Assembly: GCA_016720905.1 (NCBI GenBank)
Contig: JADKJT010000001.1
Coordinates: 186,001 to 250,000 of the forward strand
Length of the DNA stretch: 64,000 nt
Origin: Gemmatimonadaceae bacterium
GTDB lineage: Bacteria; Gemmatimonadota; Gemmatimonadetes; Gemmatimonadales; Gemmatimonadaceae
Direction of reading: 5' to 3'
Part shown: positions 26,272 through 35,237 of the stretch, piece after piece
Layout of the letters: each line of letters starts with the position of its first letter
How positions within the stretch are numbered: the first letter of the stretch is position 1
Notes under the pieces: generated by a model
Seen by the model: only the letters and a program-made list of their open reading frames with translations
Told to the model about the DNA's origin: nothing
The model's database searches: none
Made by a program: the position numbers and the translations under genes

Positions 26272-27300
26272 ATGAGCCGCGCCGAAATCACCACGCCGGA
26301 AGAGATGCCCGACGAGAGCGTCGTCGAGCTGTCCCTGCGTCCGCAGCGGCTGGCCGAGTTTATCGGGCAGAACAAGGTCAAGGAAAGCCTCGCCATTGCG
26401 ATCGATGCCGCCAAGGCGCGACGCGAGCCCTTGGACCACATTCTGTTTTTCGGGCCGCCGGGCCTTGGCAAGACCACGCTGGCCGACCTCATTGCCCGCG
26501 AACTTGGCGTGAACGTGGCGATGACATCAGGGCCCGCGCTGGAGAAGGGCGGCGATCTGGTGGGACCGCTGACGAATCTGCGGCAAGGTGACGTGCTGTT
26601 CATCGATGAGATCCACCGACTGCGTCCGGCGATCGAGGAGTTTCTCTACCCGGCCATGGAGGACTATCGGATCGACATCCGCCTGTCTGAAGGTCCCAAG
26701 GCCCAGACCATCTCGATGAACATCGAGCGCTTCACGCTGGTGGGAGCGACCACGCGACTGGGCATGCTGACCGCGCCGCTGCGCGCGCGATTCGGCATCA
26801 TGCACCAACTGGGCTTCTATCCTTCCGACGAACTGGAGATCATCGTGCGACGCACCGCCGACGTGCTGCGCGTCGAGATCGATGCGGCCGGTGCGCACGA
26901 GATTGCCAAGCGTTCGCGGGGCACCCCCCGTGTGGCGAATCGGTTGTTGCGGCGGGTGCGCGACTACGCGCAGGTCCGCGCCGATGGTCGTATCACGCTG
27001 CCCGTCGCCCAGGCTGCCCTCGCGCTGCTGGATGTCGATCACTTCGGGCTGGACGACATGGACAGCCGACTGTTGCGGACGATCATCGAGAAGTTCGAGG
27101 GCGGTCCGGTAGGTCTTGGCACCATTGCGGCGGCCATTGGCGAGGATGCCGGCACCATCGAGGAAGTGTACGAGCCGTATCTGGTGCAAAACGGATTTCT
27201 GCAACGGACGCCGCGCGGGCGCATTGCCACCGCGCACGCCTACCGTCATCTGGGTTTCGTCCCTCCGGCAGGGGCTGCGGAACAACCTGGGTTGTTTTGA
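26272..27300 (+). CDS. ruvB: Holliday junction branch migration helicase RuvB
   Basis: A 342-residue AAA+ motor that drives branch migration on RuvA-bound junctions. It shows the N-terminal signature LRPQRLAEFIGQ, Walker A GPPGLGKTT at 61-69, Walker B VLFIDEIHRL, sensor GATTRLGMLTAPLRARFG with the arginine finger, and the C-terminal winged helix (TPRGRIATAHAYRHLG). ATG 26272 gives the family start. It is separated from ruvC-ruvA by the peptidase and exporter genes on the opposite strand and overlaps no gene upstream. The GWxTD gene starts 14 bases after its stop. Confidence 0.96.
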   Translation: MSRAEITTPEEMPDESVVELSLRPQRLAEFIGQNKVKESLAIAIDAAKARREPLDHILFFGPPGLGKTTLADLIARELGVNVAMTSGPALEKGGDLVGPLTNLRQGDVLFIDEIHRLRPAIEEFLYPAMEDYRIDIRLSEGPKAQTISMNIERFTLVGATTRLGMLTAPLRARFGIMHQLGFYPSDELEIIVRRTADVLRVEIDAAGAHEIAKRSRGTPRVANRLLRRVRDYAQVRADGRITLPVAQAALALLDVDHFGLDDMDSRLLRTIIEKFEGGPVGLGTIAAAIGEDAGTIEEVYEPYLVQNGFLQRTPRGRIATAHAYRHLGFVPPAGAAEQPGLF

Positions 27301-27314
27301 CGTCTCACGCCTCC

Positions 27315-29567
27315 ATGCTGAACCCATGGCGTTTTCGCGCCGCGTTCACCCGTCTGGTGGTGGCCGGGTGGCTGGCCACGCGAATTGTTTGGCCGCAGCC
27401 CGCCTTCGCGCAGCGTGCAACCGCGCCCATCGCGACCCGCGCGGATTCCGTTGCTGCGAGCGGCGACACCGCCCGGGCGTACGCGATGCTCGACTCGGCG
27501 CTGCGCGCGAACAAGGCGGACGGCGCGGCCTGGCACCAGTTCGGCCTGCTGAACTGGAACATGGCCAGGTCCAGGCGTAACGCGAACTACGTCAGCGACC
27601 AACGCGCCGTGCGCCTGTTGCGCGGTGCCGATTCCGCATTGCGCCTGGCCACGCAGTTCTCACCGGATAGCGCGCGGTATTGGCTGTCCCTGGGGCGCTT
27701 CAATCTTGGATCGGGCATCGCCACGATGCGCTTCGCCGCCAGCGGACAAGTGTCCAACGCGCTGGATGCCGCGCGGAAGACCGGCGACACATTGTTGCTG
27801 GCCACAAGCGCCGACGAAGTGGGGATGGCCATCTGGCGTCGATACGAACCGGTGGCCAATCGCGCCCTGCTGTCCGACGGTCAGCAGAAGATCCAACTGA
27901 CGATGTTCAACAGTTTCTCGCGTGACAAGGCGCGGGATTTCATCGACAGCTACATCCACAAGATCGATCCCCCGACCGGCCAGAAGGACTATCTGCAGGC
28001 GACCGAACACTTCCGGATGGCGGTGGACGCCGATCCGACCTCGCAGCGGTATAGTCGCCATCTGTACATGGCGTTTGGCGAACGCGGCCGATGGAGTGAA
28101 ATGCTTGCGGTAGCCGGACAGCGCGCTCGAGCTTTTCCGCTGGATGATCAGGCGCAACTGGCGCGTGGGCTGGCGCTGCATCGACTGGGCGACGATCAGT
28201 CGGCGCAGGTGGCGTTCGACAGCGCCTTCGCGTTGATGGATGATGTCGACCAGGCGCGCCTGACGCGGCTCACGCGTATCCTCCGTCCCAAGGCCACGAA
28301 GGCAACCAAAGGGACGGTTGGCGATACCACCGCGTTCGGGAAACTCCCGGCGGCGCAGCAGCGCGGACTTGAGCAGATGTTCTGGTTCATGAGCGATCCG
28401 CTCACGCTCACCAACGAAAACGAGTACCGTCTCGAGTTTCTGTCACGTGTCGTGTGGTCAGACTTCCGATGGACGAATGAAGATGCTGGTCTGCGCGGCG
28501 CAGACACCGATCGCGGCGACATCTTCGTTCGATACGGCCCTCCCGAGTTGGAGATGACCGTCCCTGGCACTTCGAGTTTCCAGGCGTCCAACACGGACGG
28601 TGGCGTCACGCTCGTATGGGCCTACGCCAGCGGACTCGTCTTCTTCTTCGACCTGCCGCCCGGCTTCGGCACCGCCCGGTTTGCGTTCGTCGACCGGGAC
28701 AACGTCGAGCAGATCATGAGTGCGATGCCGGTCTCCTGGGCCAACATCGCGTCGACCCGACAGATTGATACGATCCCGGTTCGCGTCACGCGCTTCCGGG
28801 CGACGGCCGATTCCGCAGACGCCGTCGTCGCGTCCCTCATTCCGATCGATTCGCTGGTGCGCGGCCTGGAGTTGACCAGCGCGCCGATCGATGTCGATTT
28901 CCGCATTTTCGACCAGTTCGTGCGGGTCAAGGGCGTGGAATCGGTGCAGCAGGCCGTTCGCCCGGATTCCGCGAATGCGCCGATGCCGCGAAACTGGCTG
29001 CGCCGATTGGGGCCCGGTATCAATGTCGTGCGGGTGGAAGCGCTGCAGGCCGACAGCAAGCGCGCAGCCCGCGCGATGGCGCGCATCAATCCCGACGCCA
29101 CCAACGGCTTCGGCATGAGTGACATCCTGCTGGGTGACAAGCCAGTCCTGCGGGATGGGGTCGCTCCACGACGCTGGCGCGATGTCGTCATTGAACCCGG
29201 CATCGGGTCGTACGGCCGCGGGACGTCGGTCGGTCTGCTGTGGGAGATGTATGATCTCGTCGCGCGCGAAGGCGCCAGCAAGTACCGCGTGTCGCTCGCT
29301 GTCGAGCGCGCGGATCGCACGGCGGCAGGCCGTCTTGCCGCGCGTGTGGTGGACGGACTGGGGCGCACCATCGGTCGGCCGCAAGTGTCGCGCGACAAGC
29401 TCACGATCGCCTTCGATCGCTCAGCGGCGGCCGCCGGCACTTTGGTGGAATTCCTGTCGCTGGACGTGTCCGATTCGCCGCCGGGCACATACCGTTTGCG
29501 TGTGGAGATTACGGATCTGGGGAACGGCAGGAGAACATCACGTCTCACGGAATTCCGGATCAAGTAG
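27315..29567 (+). CDS. GWxTD-domain protein with N-terminal TPR-like region
   Basis: A 750-residue exported protein. A signal peptide or anchor (about 10-36, ending PAFAQ) opens it. Residues 40-300 hold helical pairs such as ARAYAMLDSALRANKADGAAWHQFGLLNW that read as TPR repeats. The central part has FRWTNEDAGLRGADTDRGDIFVRYGPPEL, the core of GWxTD domains, and the C-terminal 250 residues are beta-rich. GWxTD proteins are common in Gemmatimonadota, Acidobacteriota and Bacteroidetes; their function is unknown, with a role at the cell envelope suggested by the signal sequence. The start at 27315 was preferred over TTG 27297, which overlaps ruvB. Confidence 0.8.
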   Translation: MLNPWRFRAAFTRLVVAGWLATRIVWPQPAFAQRATAPIATRADSVAASGDTARAYAMLDSALRANKADGAAWHQFGLLNWNMARSRRNANYVSDQRAVRLLRGADSALRLATQFSPDSARYWLSLGRFNLGSGIATMRFAASGQVSNALDAARKTGDTLLLATSADEVGMAIWRRYEPVANRALLSDGQQKIQLTMFNSFSRDKARDFIDSYIHKIDPPTGQKDYLQATEHFRMAVDADPTSQRYSRHLYMAFGERGRWSEMLAVAGQRARAFPLDDQAQLARGLALHRLGDDQSAQVAFDSAFALMDDVDQARLTRLTRILRPKATKATKGTVGDTTAFGKLPAAQQRGLEQMFWFMSDPLTLTNENEYRLEFLSRVVWSDFRWTNEDAGLRGADTDRGDIFVRYGPPELEMTVPGTSSFQASNTDGGVTLVWAYASGLVFFFDLPPGFGTARFAFVDRDNVEQIMSAMPVSWANIASTRQIDTIPVRVTRFRATADSADAVVASLIPIDSLVRGLELTSAPIDVDFRIFDQFVRVKGVESVQQAVRPDSANAPMPRNWLRRLGPGINVVRVEALQADSKRAARAMARINPDATNGFGMSDILLGDKPVLRDGVAPRRWRDVVIEPGIGSYGRGTSVGLLWEMYDLVAREGASKYRVSLAVERADRTAAGRLAARVVDGLGRTIGRPQVSRDKLTIAFDRSAAAAGTLVEFLSLDVSDSPPGTYRLRVEITDLGNGRRTSRLTEFRIK

Positions 29568-29615
29568 TCCGACTGTTGCGCCGAGCGCCGCATCAGGTTG
29601 TCTTTCGCGACACCG

Positions 29616-30692
29616 ATGGTCGTTCAACTTCATGCCCCGACGGAACCTGCCGACATGCCGCCTGGCAGCCGGACTTCCGACTACGATTACCCACTCCCTG
29701 ACGAGCGCATCGCGCAGCGTCCGGTGGAGCCGCGCGATGCGAGTCGACTGCTGGTCGTTGATCGCGCGACGGGCATCATCAGCCACCGGGTCTTTCGCGA
29801 TCTCGCGGAGATCATTCCGCCCGGCGACGCGATCGTGGTGAATACCACGCGCGTCTTTCGCGCGCGATTGCTGGGGCATCGCGAGAGCGGCGGCCCGGCG
29901 GAAGTGCTCCTGCTGCGCCCGATTGATGCCGTGCACTATGAAGCGATGATCCACCCCGGTGGCAAGCTCCGGCCGGGGCGCCTCGTCACCATCGCGCCGG
30001 GCTTTCAGGTTGAGATCATCGAGACCACCGCACGGCATACCCGCATTGTGAAGCTGCTGACCGACGACGATCCGCAGGCGGCGATCGAACGTCACGGCCA
30101 CATCCCGCTGCCGCCCTACATCGGGCGCGACGACGATTCGGCAGACGCCTCGCGCTATCAGACCGTGTATGCCGCGCAATCGGGATCGGTCGCCGCACCA
30201 ACGGCGGGGCTGCATTTCACACCCGACCTGCTCTCGCGACTCGACGCGCGCGGTGTGCCACGCATCGACGTGCTGCTGCATGTGGGGCCGGGCACCTTTC
30301 GCCCCGTGCAAGACGACGATCCGTCCCGGCATCTCATGCACGAGGAATGGTGCGAAGTGAGCAACGACGCAGCCGCCGCCATGAATGCCGTTCGCGCGCG
30401 TGGCGGCGCGTTGTGGGCCGTGGGCACCACCAGTGTGCGCACCCTCGAAACCGCCGCGACCGCCGACCGGCAGATTCACGGCACGCAGTGTGACACCAAC
30501 ATCTTCCTGCGACCGCCCCACACGTTTCGCGGTGTCGACCACCTGATCACCAACTTTCACTTGCCGAAGTCGACGCTGATCATGCTGGTGGCAGCCTTTG
30601 CCGGGTATGACTTGACGATGGAAGCGTACCGGACGGCCGTCGCCGGGCAATACCGGTTCTACTCGTACGGGGATGCGATGGCGGTTATTTGA
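29616..30692 (+). CDS. queA: S-adenosylmethionine:tRNA ribosyltransferase-isomerase
   Basis: A cytosolic enzyme of about 358 residues that adds the epoxycyclopentane precursor from SAM to preQ1 in tRNA during queuosine synthesis. Landmarks are YDYPLPDERIAQRPVEPRDASRLLV, VVNTTRVFRARLLG, PYIGRDDDSADASRYQTVYA, SVAAPTAGLHF, HVGPGTFRPV and the C-terminal NFHLPKSTLIMLVAAFAG. All are QueA signatures. Start codons at 29616 and 29655 are both possible; the second lies closer to the usual family N-terminus. Next gene is tgt, the preceding step of the same pathway. Confidence 0.94.
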   Translation: MVVQLHAPTEPADMPPGSRTSDYDYPLPDERIAQRPVEPRDASRLLVVDRATGIISHRVFRDLAEIIPPGDAIVVNTTRVFRARLLGHRESGGPAEVLLLRPIDAVHYEAMIHPGGKLRPGRLVTIAPGFQVEIIETTARHTRIVKLLTDDDPQAAIERHGHIPLPPYIGRDDDSADASRYQTVYAAQSGSVAAPTAGLHFTPDLLSRLDARGVPRIDVLLHVGPGTFRPVQDDDPSRHLMHEEWCEVSNDAAAAMNAVRARGGALWAVGTTSVRTLETAATADRQIHGTQCDTNIFLRPPHTFRGVDHLITNFHLPKSTLIMLVAAFAGYDLTMEAYRTAVAGQYRFYSYGDAMAVI

Positions 30693-30708
30693 CGCTGGAC
30701 GTCTGGAC

Positions 30709-30741
30709 GTCTCCGTCTCCCGTCTCCCGTCTCCCGTCTTC
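30709..30741 (+). repeat. Heptanucleotide array, GTCTCCC family, between queA and tgt
   Basis: GTCTCC followed by three exact GTCTCCC units and a degenerate GTCTTCA fill most of the 57-base gap between the queA stop and the tgt start. The array ends nine bases before the tgt ATG, where a ribosome site would be expected and is absent. Confidence 0.85.
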
Positions 30742-30749
30742 ATACCGCC

Positions 30750-31919
30750 ATGCCCTTCCGTTTCACCGTCACGCACGCCTCCGGCTCCGCCCGCTCCGGC
30801 GTCTTCACGACGCCGCACGGCGACATCGAGACGCCGCAGTTCATGCCGGTGGGCACGCTGGCGTCCGTGAAATCGCTGGACCCCGATGACCTGACGCGAC
30901 TGGGCGCGACGATGGTGCTGGCCAATGCCTATCACCTGCACCTGCGGCCCGGCGACGACGCGGTGCGCGCGTTGGGTGGGTTGCATCGCTTCATGCAGTG
31001 GCACGGGCCGCTGCTGACCGATTCGGGCGGATTTCAGGTCTTCTCACTGGAGGGGTTGCGCACAATCAGTGAGGACGGCGTCGAGTTCCGCAGTCACTTC
31101 GACGGCTCGCTGCACCAGTTCACACCGGAGTCGGTGATGCGGATCGAACGCAACCTCGGTGCGGATGTGATCATGCAATTCGATCACGTGGTGCCGGGGC
31201 AATCCGACGAGACGTCAGCCCGCGATGCGATGGAGCGCAGTGTGCGTTGGCTCGAGCGCTGCCGAATCGAGTTCGCCCGGCTCCAGCACGACGATCCGGA
31301 CGCGCCCACGGCGCAACAGGCGCTGTTCCCCATCGTCCAGGGCGGAATACATGCCGGATTGCGCCGTGAGTCGGCTCGAGCCATCTGCGACATGGACCAG
31401 TGGGTCGGCATTGGCATCGGCGGCTTGTCGGTGGGTGAGGCCAAGCCCGACATGTATGCGATGCTCGACGTGGTTGATCGTGAACTGCCCACCGACCGCC
31501 CGCGATACCTGATGGGGGTGGGATTTCCGGAAGACCTGGTGGAGGGGGTCGCACGCGGGGTCGACCTGTTCGACTGCGTGGCACCGACGCGGATGGGTCG
31601 AACCGGGGCGTTCTTCACCCGGGATGGTCGCCGGAACATCAAGAATGCCACATTCCGGCTGGACGCGACTCCGCTGGACCCGGAATGCGACTGTGCGGCA
31701 TGCACCCGGTTTTCTCGGGCCTACCTCCGCCATCTTTTCGTCACCGAAGAGCTGCTCGGACTGCGCCTCCTCTCCCTCCACAATGTACATTTCCTTGTTG
31801 CGCTGATGCGCGAAGCGCGAGGGGCGCTGGCCACCAGCGCGTTCGACGACTGGAGCCGAGCGTGGCTCGCGCGCTACCTGTCCCGATCGACCGTCACGTC
31901 CGCTTCCAATACTCCATGA
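30750..31919 (+). CDS. tgt: tRNA-guanine(34) transglycosylase
   Basis: A 389-residue enzyme that swaps guanine 34 for preQ1 in the anticodon of GUN tRNAs. It contains VLANAYHLHLRPG, LLTDSGGFQVFSL with the catalytic Asp, GGLSVGE, YLMGVGFPEDLVEGVARGVDLFDCV with the nucleophile Asp region, TRMGRTGAFFT, and the zinc site CDCAACTRFSRAYLRHL. Length and motifs match bacterial Tgt. It overlaps yajC by four bases (ATGA) and follows queA, so the two queuosine enzymes are cotranscribed, although a heptamer array separates them. Confidence 0.96.
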   Translation: MPFRFTVTHASGSARSGVFTTPHGDIETPQFMPVGTLASVKSLDPDDLTRLGATMVLANAYHLHLRPGDDAVRALGGLHRFMQWHGPLLTDSGGFQVFSLEGLRTISEDGVEFRSHFDGSLHQFTPESVMRIERNLGADVIMQFDHVVPGQSDETSARDAMERSVRWLERCRIEFARLQHDDPDAPTAQQALFPIVQGGIHAGLRRESARAICDMDQWVGIGIGGLSVGEAKPDMYAMLDVVDRELPTDRPRYLMGVGFPEDLVEGVARGVDLFDCVAPTRMGRTGAFFTRDGRRNIKNATFRLDATPLDPECDCAACTRFSRAYLRHLFVTEELLGLRLLSLHNVHFLVALMREARGALATSAFDDWSRAWLARYLSRSTVTSASNTP

Positions 31920-32269
31920 CCGTTCCCATTTCCGCATCGATGCTCGCGATCCAGGCCGCCGGTGGCTCGATCGCCCAGATGGTTTTCATGTATGGTGCGA
32001 TCTTTGCCATCTTCTATTTCGTGCTCATTCGTCCGCAACAGCAGCAGCGGAAGAAGCACGAGGCGCTCATCAAGGAGCTCAAGAAGGGGGACGAGATCGT
32101 GACGGCCGGCGGCATTGTCGGCGAGGTCCTGCACATCGCGCAGCAGATGAAAGAGGGTACCGCCGTGTCGTCCATGGACGACCGCATCACGATCAAGTCG
32201 GCGGATTCCCGTCTCATCATCGAACGCGGTCGCATTGCCCGGGTCGCGTCCAGCGCGGCATCCGCCTGA
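31916..32269 (+). CDS. yajC: Preprotein translocase subunit YajC
   Basis: A 117-residue small inner-membrane protein of the SecDF-YajC complex. One membrane helix (about 20-40, MVFMYGAIFAIFYFVLIRP) leads into the family motif RPQQQQRKKHEALIKELKKGDEIVTAGGIVG-type region and a small cytosolic beta domain. It overlaps the tgt stop (ATGA). The tgt-yajC order is widely conserved; secD and secF, which often follow, are missing and def comes next. Confidence 0.94.
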   Translation: MTVPISASMLAIQAAGGSIAQMVFMYGAIFAIFYFVLIRPQQQQRKKHEALIKELKKGDEIVTAGGIVGEVLHIAQQMKEGTAVSSMDDRITIKSADSRLIIERGRIARVASSAASA

Positions 32270-32276
32270 CCGAACC

Positions 32277-32834
32277 GTGTCGCTGCTCGACATTCACGTC
32301 CTCGGCTCGCCCATCCTGCGTCAGGAGACCGAGCGCGTTGAGACCATCACGTCGGATCTGCGACGACTGGTCGACAACATGTTTGACACGATGCAGGCCG
32401 CGAAGGGGGTAGGGCTCGCGGCGCCGCAGGTGGGTCGCCGCGAACGACTGGCGGTGGTGGACGCCGACGACGTGCGGCTGGTGGTGATCAATCCCGAGAT
32501 CATCCTTCGCGAAAGCACCGTGAAGGGCGAGGAAGGCTGCCTCAGTCTTCCGGAGATCTACGCCGACGTGCAGCGGGCGGCGCGCGTGATCGTGCGGGCC
32601 CAGGACATCGACGGCAAGTGGTATGAGGTCGAGGCCAGCGATCTGTTGGGTCGGTGTCTGCAGCATGAGATCGATCATTTGCACGGCAAGCTGTTCACCG
32701 ACCGACTGAGCCTGCTCAAGCGCCGTACGGCCATGCGTGAGTGGGACGACGAGAAGGGGAAGTATCCGAAGTTGCTGCGCGTGTTGCCGGTCGGGGATCT
32801 CCCGCCCGAACGCGACGCAGCGTCCGCGGACTGA
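32277..32834 (+). CDS. def: Peptide deformylase
   Basis: A 185-residue metalloenzyme that removes the formyl group from new proteins. All three motifs are present: GVGLAAPQVG, EEGCLSLPE with the metal-binding Cys, and QHEIDHLHG with two His ligands and the catalytic Glu. The GTG at 32277 lies seven bases after the yajC stop and gives the usual start (SLLDIHVLGSPILRQ). fmt follows within 20 bases, so both ends of the formyl-methionine cycle are together. Confidence 0.96.
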   Translation: MSLLDIHVLGSPILRQETERVETITSDLRRLVDNMFDTMQAAKGVGLAAPQVGRRERLAVVDADDVRLVVINPEIILRESTVKGEEGCLSLPEIYADVQRAARVIVRAQDIDGKWYEVEASDLLGRCLQHEIDHLHGKLFTDRLSLLKRRTAMREWDDEKGKYPKLLRVLPVGDLPPERDAASAD

Positions 32835-32854
32835 CGTCCGCTTTCGAGAAGACC

Positions 32855-33826
32855 GTGCGGATCCTGTTCTGGGGCACTCCCGATTTCGCCGTGCCGCCAC
32901 TGCGCGCGTTGCTCGGTGAAGGCCATGATGTCGTAGGCGTGGTCACGCAACCGGACAAGCCACGAGGCCGCTCGCGGTCGCAGGTCGATCCGTCGCCAGT
33001 CAAGCGGGTTGCCCTGGAAGAGGGCATCCCCATACTGCAGCCGGAAAAGCCGCGCGGTGAAGCGTTCATGGCGGCCGTGCGCGAACTCGACCCCGACGTC
33101 TCGGTGGTGGTGGCATACGGGTGCATTCTGCCGTCGGCCGTGATCGACTTGCCTCCTCACGGCACGCTGAACATTCATGCGTCGCTGTTACCCAAATTGC
33201 GCGGCGCGGCACCGATCCAGGCGGCCTTGCTGGAAGGCCTTCGTGAAACCGGCGTCACCATCATGCAAATGGTCCCGGCGCTCGACGCCGGCCCGTCCCT
33301 GCATGTCTTGCGCACGCCCATCGACGATATTGAAACGTACGGCGAGTTGCACGACCGGCTTTCCGAACTGGGCGCCATGGCCATCGTGCAGGGACTCGCA
33401 CTGCTCGACGCCGGTCTGGCGCGCCCGATTGCCCAGGACGACTCGCAGTCCACGTATGCGCCCAAGATCGATCGGGGCATGGCCCGTCTCGACTTTGCGG
33501 CCGATGCCACACGGGTGGCCCGGGTGACGCGAGCGTTCGATCCGCGCCCGGGCGCATTTGCCCCCCTCGGCGGAGTCGACGTCAAGTGCTTTGGGGCGCG
33601 CCTCGTCGGAGACGGCAGTGACGCGAGTCTCGATGAGCCAACACGGGCGTCCCCTCCGGGGACCATCCGCGCCGCCGACGAGGGGGGTCTCTGCGTGCGC
33701 TGTGGCGTGGGTGCCGTGCGGTTTCTCGAGGTGCAGCCCAGTGGCCGCGCACGACTCTCGCCGGCGGCGTGGGCGCGGGGACGCGGCGTCCAGGTGGGCG
33801 ACCAGTTCGCGGCGATTGGCGGCTGA
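32855..33826 (+). CDS. fmt: Methionyl-tRNA formyltransferase
   Basis: A 323-residue enzyme that formylates initiator Met-tRNA using 10-formyl-THF. The formyltransferase domain shows ILFWGTPDFAVPPL, VVTQPDKPRGR, and the catalytic segment NIHASLLPKLRGAAPIQ with its Asn and His, then VTIMQMVPALDAGP with the conserved Asp nearby. The C-terminal OB-like tRNA-binding domain fills the last 110 residues. GTG 32855 is preceded by GAGAAG and gives the family start; upstream ATGs in the same frame fall inside def. Confidence 0.95.
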   Translation: MRILFWGTPDFAVPPLRALLGEGHDVVGVVTQPDKPRGRSRSQVDPSPVKRVALEEGIPILQPEKPRGEAFMAAVRELDPDVSVVVAYGCILPSAVIDLPPHGTLNIHASLLPKLRGAAPIQAALLEGLRETGVTIMQMVPALDAGPSLHVLRTPIDDIETYGELHDRLSELGAMAIVQGLALLDAGLARPIAQDDSQSTYAPKIDRGMARLDFAADATRVARVTRAFDPRPGAFAPLGGVDVKCFGARLVGDGSDASLDEPTRASPPGTIRAADEGGLCVRCGVGAVRFLEVQPSGRARLSPAAWARGRGVQVGDQFAAIGG

Positions 33827-33843
33827 TTCGGGGCGTTCCCGAC

Positions 33844-33849
33844 TATCTT
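33844..33849 (+). promoter_or_regulatory. Start-proximal TATCTT box upstream of rsmB
   Basis: TATCTT ends five bases before the ATG at 33855, with AGGA inside that gap. It suggests an internal promoter in the long queA-lgt series. Confidence 0.4.
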
Positions 33850-33854
33850 CAGGA

Positions 33855-35237
33855 ATGTCCCCCGTCGACGGATTCGAGCGCGGAGCGCGCACCAGACGCA
33901 GCGGCCCCCCGTCGACCGCCAGCCGTGGCGGCGTCACTGAGGCGCGTGTTGCCGCCGCGCTGATGCTGGCTGATCTGCGACAGGGCGACCTGCTGGACAC
34001 CGCGTTCGAGCGACGCACGCACTCGCTCGAGGCGCGCGACCGGCGCTGGCTGCACGAACTGATGTGGGGCATGCTGCGCCGACGCAGTTGGATCGATGCC
34101 GTGCTGTCGGTTCGGGTCAAGGGTGGTCTGGCCAAACTCGAGGCCGATGTGGTCGACCTGTTGCGGGTGGGCGTGTACCAACTGCTGTTCATGGGAAGCG
34201 TCCCCGCCTACGCCGCCATCGCGCAGACGGTGGAAGTGTGCAAGCGTCGGGATGGCATTGGTGCCAGCAAGCTGATGAACGCGGTATTGCGACGCGTCGA
34301 TCGCGAACGAGAGACGATTGAACCGCCGGTGCCGCGGGAACCCGTCGAAGCGCTGGCACAGCAGTACTCCCATCCTGAGTGGGTGGTCGCCCGCTGGGTG
34401 GAACGATGGGGGTTGGTGCAAACCGAAGCGCTCCTCGCGGCCAACAACGAAGCCTCCACGATCACGGTGCGTCCGTACGGCATTGCGCGCGAACAGCTGA
34501 ACGACATGCTTGTCGGCGCGGGTGTGGAGACGGCGCCGGTGCCGCTCGTCCCCGATTCGATTCGCTTGGGTCCCGGCGTCTCGATCACGGAACTCGACGC
34601 ATTCCAGCAGGGTCTGCTCTACGTGCAGGACCCGGCCGCGACGTTGGTGACGATGTATGCGGACATTCCGCTGGGCGCTGTCGTCGCGGATCTCTGCGCG
34701 GCCCCGGGCGGCAAGGCGCTGGAACTGTCGCGCCGCGCCGCGGTCGTCATCACGGCCGATCGAAGCGCCTCACGTGTGGAGCGCATGTTGCTGGGGTTCG
34801 GACGACTCGACGCGCAGAAGCTGTTTCCGGTCATCGCCGATGCCAGTGCGCCGGCCATGTCGCCCGTCGATGTGGTGTTGGTTGACGTGCCCTGCACGGG
34901 CACGGGCACGTTTCGTCGACACCCCGACGCGCGATGGCGATTGCGCGTGTCGGACTTCGCCGTCCTTGGCGTGTCGCAACGCGCCATCTTGCGCGCCGCT
35001 GCCCGGATTGTGAAGCCGGGAGGCCTGCTCATCTACAGCACCTGCTCGTTGGAGTTGGAAGAGAACGATGAAGCGGTGGACGCGTTTCTCGCCGACCATC
35101 CAGCGTTTGTGCTGGAGCCGCCCGCTCCCGGAGCCGTCCCGGCCGTGGTATTGGACGGCGGGCGACTTCGCGTGCTGCCTCATCGCGATGGCAGCGACGG
35201 CGCGTTTGCCGCCCGTTTGCGTCGAGCCGCTTCATGA
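33855..35237 (+). CDS. rsmB: 16S rRNA (cytosine-5)-methyltransferase, RsmB/Sun family
   Basis: A 460-residue enzyme that methylates C967 of 16S rRNA. The N-terminal NusB-like helical domain (25-165: VAAALMLADLRQGDLLDTAF onward) is followed by the methyltransferase domain with SAM loop VADLCAAPGGKALEL, VDVPCTGTGTFRRHPDARW and the catalytic Cys in LIYSTCSLELEEN. Both domains are full length. The start carries an overlapping AGGA site and a TATCTT box; about 25 disordered basic residues precede the NusB fold. The def-fmt-rsmB order is classical. It overlaps the next gene by four bases. Confidence 0.93.
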   Translation: MSPVDGFERGARTRRSGPPSTASRGGVTEARVAAALMLADLRQGDLLDTAFERRTHSLEARDRRWLHELMWGMLRRRSWIDAVLSVRVKGGLAKLEADVVDLLRVGVYQLLFMGSVPAYAAIAQTVEVCKRRDGIGASKLMNAVLRRVDRERETIEPPVPREPVEALAQQYSHPEWVVARWVERWGLVQTEALLAANNEASTITVRPYGIAREQLNDMLVGAGVETAPVPLVPDSIRLGPGVSITELDAFQQGLLYVQDPAATLVTMYADIPLGAVVADLCAAPGGKALELSRRAAVVITADRSASRVERMLLGFGRLDAQKLFPVIADASAPAMSPVDVVLVDVPCTGTGTFRRHPDARWRLRVSDFAVLGVSQRAILRAAARIVKPGGLLIYSTCSLELEENDEAVDAFLADHPAFVLEPPAPGAVPAVVLDGGRLRVLPHRDGSDGAFAARLRRAAS

